A stretch of DNA of 64,000 nucleotides, taken from NCBI GenBank assembly GCA_038501195.1, contig JBBPUQ010000001.1:1116001-1180000 (forward strand). Direction: 5' to 3'. The position numbers were made by a program, and so were the translations under genes. This stretch comes from Nemania diffusa (lineage: Eukaryota; Ascomycota; Sordariomycetes; Xylariales; Xylariaceae). Position 1 is the stretch's first letter; each line of letters begins with the position of its first letter. Of the stretch, positions 60,340-64,000 are shown piece by piece. The notes beneath the pieces were generated by a model, which worked only from the letters and a program-made list of their open reading frames with translations, searched no databases and was not told the DNA's origin.

Positions 60340-63300
60340 ATGCCTCGCGCTGCATCCCCCGCGCTTTCTGAAAATGAGATCGACATTCTCGGGTCTTTGC
60401 TCACTGGTGAGAATGAGACACCTCATGCGAAGACGAAACATGCCGAAATGAAAGATGGCTTTGGTTTCGATGTTGGAGAATTACTTGACGGAGATGACGG
60501 CGATGAGGACGATGGCGATGAGGCTTTCATCGCCTTGAAACAAGCTGCTGCGTTCCGGAAGAACACCAATCTAAAGGGCACAGCGTTAAAAAAGGGCGGA
60601 GGCTTTCAATCTATGGGTACTGCTATTTGTTATCTTCTTGAGTTTCCCTAGATTTCTAACTATATTTAGGTCTCAACGGAAACCTGCTTAGAGCGATTAC
60701 CAAATGTGGATTCAAAGTTCCGAGTGAGTAATTCTCAACCTCATTTTCTACTTGTCAGGGCGAATCCGAGAGTAGTCCTAGAAGCCTCGGATTCGTCTGC
60801 CACGCTCAAAATGGCGATGACTGACTCCGAGCGTTGCAGCGCCCATTCAACGAAAGACTATACCATTGATATTACAACGGAAAGATGTAAGCTCGACCGT
60901 TGAATGGTGGCTTCTCATTTTGTCGATATACTTACATGTCATGTAGCTTCTAGCTATGGCTAGGACAGGATCCGGAAAGGGTAGGTCTTAACCTCAAACT
61001 CACATCCCATCCTTTCGAACTCTCTATTTAATCATACAACTAACACCTTATAGTATGCTGATATCCGCGGCTTCTCTTATAGTAGCATCTGTTAGCTCGG
61101 TGCCATGGTTATAGGATAACTTGCTAATGCGAACAAGACGGCTGCTTTCCTGATTCCTATGGTTCAAACACTAAAGGCTCATTCACCAAACATGGGTGCT
61201 CGCGCCCTAATATTGAGTCCCAGTCGTGAGCTGGCTATCCAAACTCTCAGCGTATGTGCCGCCTTCGTGAGTGGAATTCAGTCTTAGGGAAATAATATTG
61301 ATAAGAAACACAGGTTACGAAGCAATTTACGCGTGGAACGGACCTCAAAACTATGCTGTGTGTTGGAGGAGACTCCCTGAATGAACAATTCGCCAATATG
61401 GTATGTATTAGTGCTCAAGTTGTAAAATTTAGAGATGCTAATGCGTATTGTCATAGAGCTCGAACCCGGATATAATAATTGCCACACCTGGAAGATTTTT
61501 GCATCTACTAGTCGGGTATGTCACTTTTTGTTTTAAATATACCTGTGTAAGAAGCTTATTAACTTGTATTCTAGTATGTGTACTCTGAAGCTTGCTTGAA
61601 ATCTTCAAGTTTTGCAAGAAAAATACATCTTAAGATCGCGTCTTTTATTCATTGAGGAGGTACTAACTTTGCTATAGAGATGAACTTGAATGTTACAGGG
61701 TTATCAAAGATGCAATATGTCGTTTTTGATGAAGCAGATCGTCTATTCGGTGAGTTAGACTGCATCCGCCAAAATCATCAAGCATTACTAATATATTTTA
61801 GAAATGGGTTTTGCGGCACAGCTGTAAGTAACTACAATGAACCCAATAAACATTATAACTAGAGTCCTTCTCCTCCCGCATCTTCAAGTAGTACCATATC
61901 ACTAACTAGCTCCATCTAGGCAGGAGATTCTTCATTCTTGTAAGCTTTATTTAAAGGCATACTCCAAAGAAATTTACTAACCGAATGTTACAGTACCGGC
62001 AACTCGCCAAACACTACTCTTCTCGGCTACGCTCCCTTCCTCCGTTACGGAGTTTGTAAGGGCTGGATGCCAAGTAAGTGATCCCTAGCTATGTTATTGT
62101 TTTCACCCTTAATTGTCAAGATGATGTCCACTTGAATCTGTTTACTTGTAGTCCTGCCGACGTTTCTTGTTTCCCGTGTACTAATAGGAAGCGCAAGCAT
62201 GGCTAATTTATTTCTATAGGACCCCATATTGATCCGGTTAGATGCCGATACTAAGATTAGCCCAGATCTAGAAGCGGCTGTCTTTAGTGTTAAAGGGGCT
62301 GAGAAGCTCGGGACACTACTACACATTTTGCACGATGTTATCAAGATACCCACCGGCTTGCCGGAAGGGGCTCAAGAGTCGGACGAGAATCTGTCAAAAA
62401 AAAGGAAACGAGGGCCCGATGCATCTCACGAAAAGCAGAAACCTTCTCCATACTCGACTATTGTTTTCACTTCTACTAAGCATGACGTCGAGTTTCTCCA
62501 GACGATGCTTACTCTTGCCGGTTTTGCCGTCTCTTATGTCTACGGTTCTCTAGACCAGACTGCAAGAAACACTCAAATAGACAACTTCCGAAAAGGAAGG
62601 TCATACATCCTAGTAGTCACCGATGTTGCTGCTAGAGGTATAGATATACCTCTGTAAGTCGAAAAGCCCTTGCTCCTGTTCTATTTATGGTGAAGAGCCA
62701 AGATTCGCTCTTCTAGCCAGTGGCACGTATGAAAAAATATCCATGTTTCCGAGTACCCCCACAAATGATACTAGAATAAAGTTGCTGACTATTGATTTAG
62801 ACTATCCAATACGATTAATTACAGTTTTCCTGCAACCCCTAAACTCTATAGTAAGTAAAATTTAGGACAATACTCCTTCTGCTCTTGTTAGAAGTAGGAG
62901 TAGAGATATTCTATTTCACTGCTTCAATGTCTCAAGAACAAGCTATACTCTCAAATCCTCTATAGGTTTCCCGTAAATAAGCAATTCGCTAACCTCTTCG
63001 AAAGTCCACAGAGTAGGTCGTGTCGCCCGAGCGGGCATGCGAGGCTGGGCCTACAGTCTTGTAAAAGACACAGACGTGCCATATCTCCTAGATCTCCAGC
63101 TATTCCTCTCTCATAAGCTCATTCTAGGTAAGGACGGCAATGGGCCGCCAAATTTCACAACAGACATGGTCGTGGGTGCCCCGGTTCGAAGCAAGGTCGA
63201 GAATTACATGGAATGGCTCAACAAGCTGTTGTCCGACGACTCCGACTTGACTGCCCTTCAGCGTGTTTCCGAAAAGGCGGAGAAACTCTACCTCAAGACT

Positions 63301-64000
63301 CGTAACAGTGCCTCGAGCCAAAGTGCGCGTCGGGCACGAGAAGTAGTCACATCTAGAGGGTTCTCCCAGGTCCATCCTATATACGGAGACGATGTCAGTG
63401 CCGTTGAGGATGACCGAGCCGATATGATGGCCAAGATCAGCGGCTTCAAACCGCAAGAAACAATCTTCGAGATCCGCAGAAATGCCAAAGGTGCTAAGGG
63501 CGGACGGAACAAGGAGGCAGAGGCCATAAAGGAGATACGAGAGCGATTCGGCCCCCGGAGATTAACCAATGGGATAGACAAGGAGGCTGAATCGAAAGAT
63601 TTGTCAGACGAAGATGCTGATGAGGCAGAAGGCGCCGAAGGTTTTGGTGTAGAAGCTGACGAAGATGAGGAAGCATCAGAGAATGAGCAGGATGACGTGG
63701 CGGAAGACTCCGACTCCGAAATGGAGGTCGTGATATCCAACCACCACGACACAGGCTCCTCCAAATCCCGCAAGGCCGCCCGCTCCGACGACTTCCGAGA
63801 CCCCAACTTCATCGCCTACGAGCCGCGCACCGTGAACGCGGCCGAGGCGCGCGCCTACGGCGTGCACTCGGGCGGGCAGTCGAACGGCAGCGTCAGCTTC
63901 GTCGAGGCGGCGCGCAGCGCCACCTTCGACCTCGCCAACGACGACGGCGCCAAGCACTTCGGCGAGCCCTCGCGCCCCGGCATGCGCTGGGACCGCAAGA
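60340..64000 (+). CDS. DBP10: DEAD-box RNA helicase Dbp10 (partial, runs off the window)
   Basis: Dbp10 is a nucleolar RNA helicase for 60S subunit assembly. Exons I can follow: 60340-60616, 60670-60723, 60840-60886, 60947-60979, 61138-61251, 61314-61400, 61457-61514, 61678-61749, 61802-61823, 61920-61939, 61994-62073, 62220-62653, 62801-62850 and 63005 to the edge, about 781 codons; roughly the last 100 residues are outside. Helicase motifs are in order: Q motif [18 protein letters not shown], Ia SPSRELA, Ib [46 protein letters not shown] (usual HRxGRxxRAG). The acidic linker and Dbp10 C-terminal region ([22 protein letters not shown]) follow. Thirteen introns is many for this family. Two borders (60979/60980 and 61514/61515) have one G more than the frame allows before GT. 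If real, these would break the gene; see findings. Identity is certain, intactness less so. Confidence 0.88.

Overview
The window looks like nuclear chromosome sequence from a filamentous ascomycete (Pezizomycotina), most likely a Sordariomycete. The reasons are: many short spliceosomal introns (about 50-70 nt, GTRNGT donors, CTAAC-like branch sites, YAG acceptors); eukaryotic housekeeping proteins of clear fungal type (Nma111, Mlh1, peroxisomal Lon, Rpa2, Idi1, Syo1, Dbp10); a Zn2Cys6 transcription factor; and pyrimidine-rich leaders. The lineage call is inference from protein character. All gene models were spliced by hand by following reading frame and conserved motifs across junctions, and every complete model closes in frame.

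Layout. 0-11.7 kb: NMA111 nuclear HtrA protease (+), a small SANT/Myb-like protein (+), MLH1 mismatch-repair ATPase (-), and an orphan low-complexity protein (+). 11.7-16.4 kb: noncoding. 16.4-18.8 kb: a Zn2Cys6/PAS transcription factor (-) whose zinc cluster is split over three exons, one of 8 nt. 18.8-37.5 kb: a desert of about 18.7 kb with no gene I can support, full of TACCTAGGTA-type words and simple repeats, with a visibly A/T-richer block around 32-35 kb. 37.5-43.3 kb: peroxisomal Lon protease (-), divergent from RPA2 (+). 44.1-53.3 kb: GNAT acetyltransferase (-), isopentenyl-diphosphate isomerase (-), MATE transporter (-), DUF202 membrane protein (+). 53.6-64 kb: type II membrane glycosyltransferase-like protein (-), SYO1 5S RNP import adaptor (+), DNAJC8/Spf31-type J protein (-), and DBP10 DEAD-box helicase (+, runs off the right edge).

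How the genes relate. As is usual for a fungal chromosome, neighbours are mostly unrelated housekeeping genes. There is no secondary-metabolite cluster, mobile element with a recognisable coding region, rRNA, tRNA or CRISPR. Two loose themes exist: genome maintenance (MLH1, RPA2) and RNA/ribosome biogenesis at the right end (SYO1 for 5S RNP import, DBP10 for 60S assembly, and a spliceosomal J protein sharing a 428-nt divergent promoter with DBP10).

The most unusual things are about gene structure. They are the frame-changing 8-nt microexon inside a DNA-binding domain; a DBP10 gene cut by 13 introns, with exons down to 20-22 nt and two exon/intron borders carrying one G too many; a GC-AG intron in MLH1; a stop-free 66-nt intron in IDI1; an in-frame basic N-terminal extension on NMA111 that resembles a mitochondrial presequence; and the large desert with its palindromic word family.
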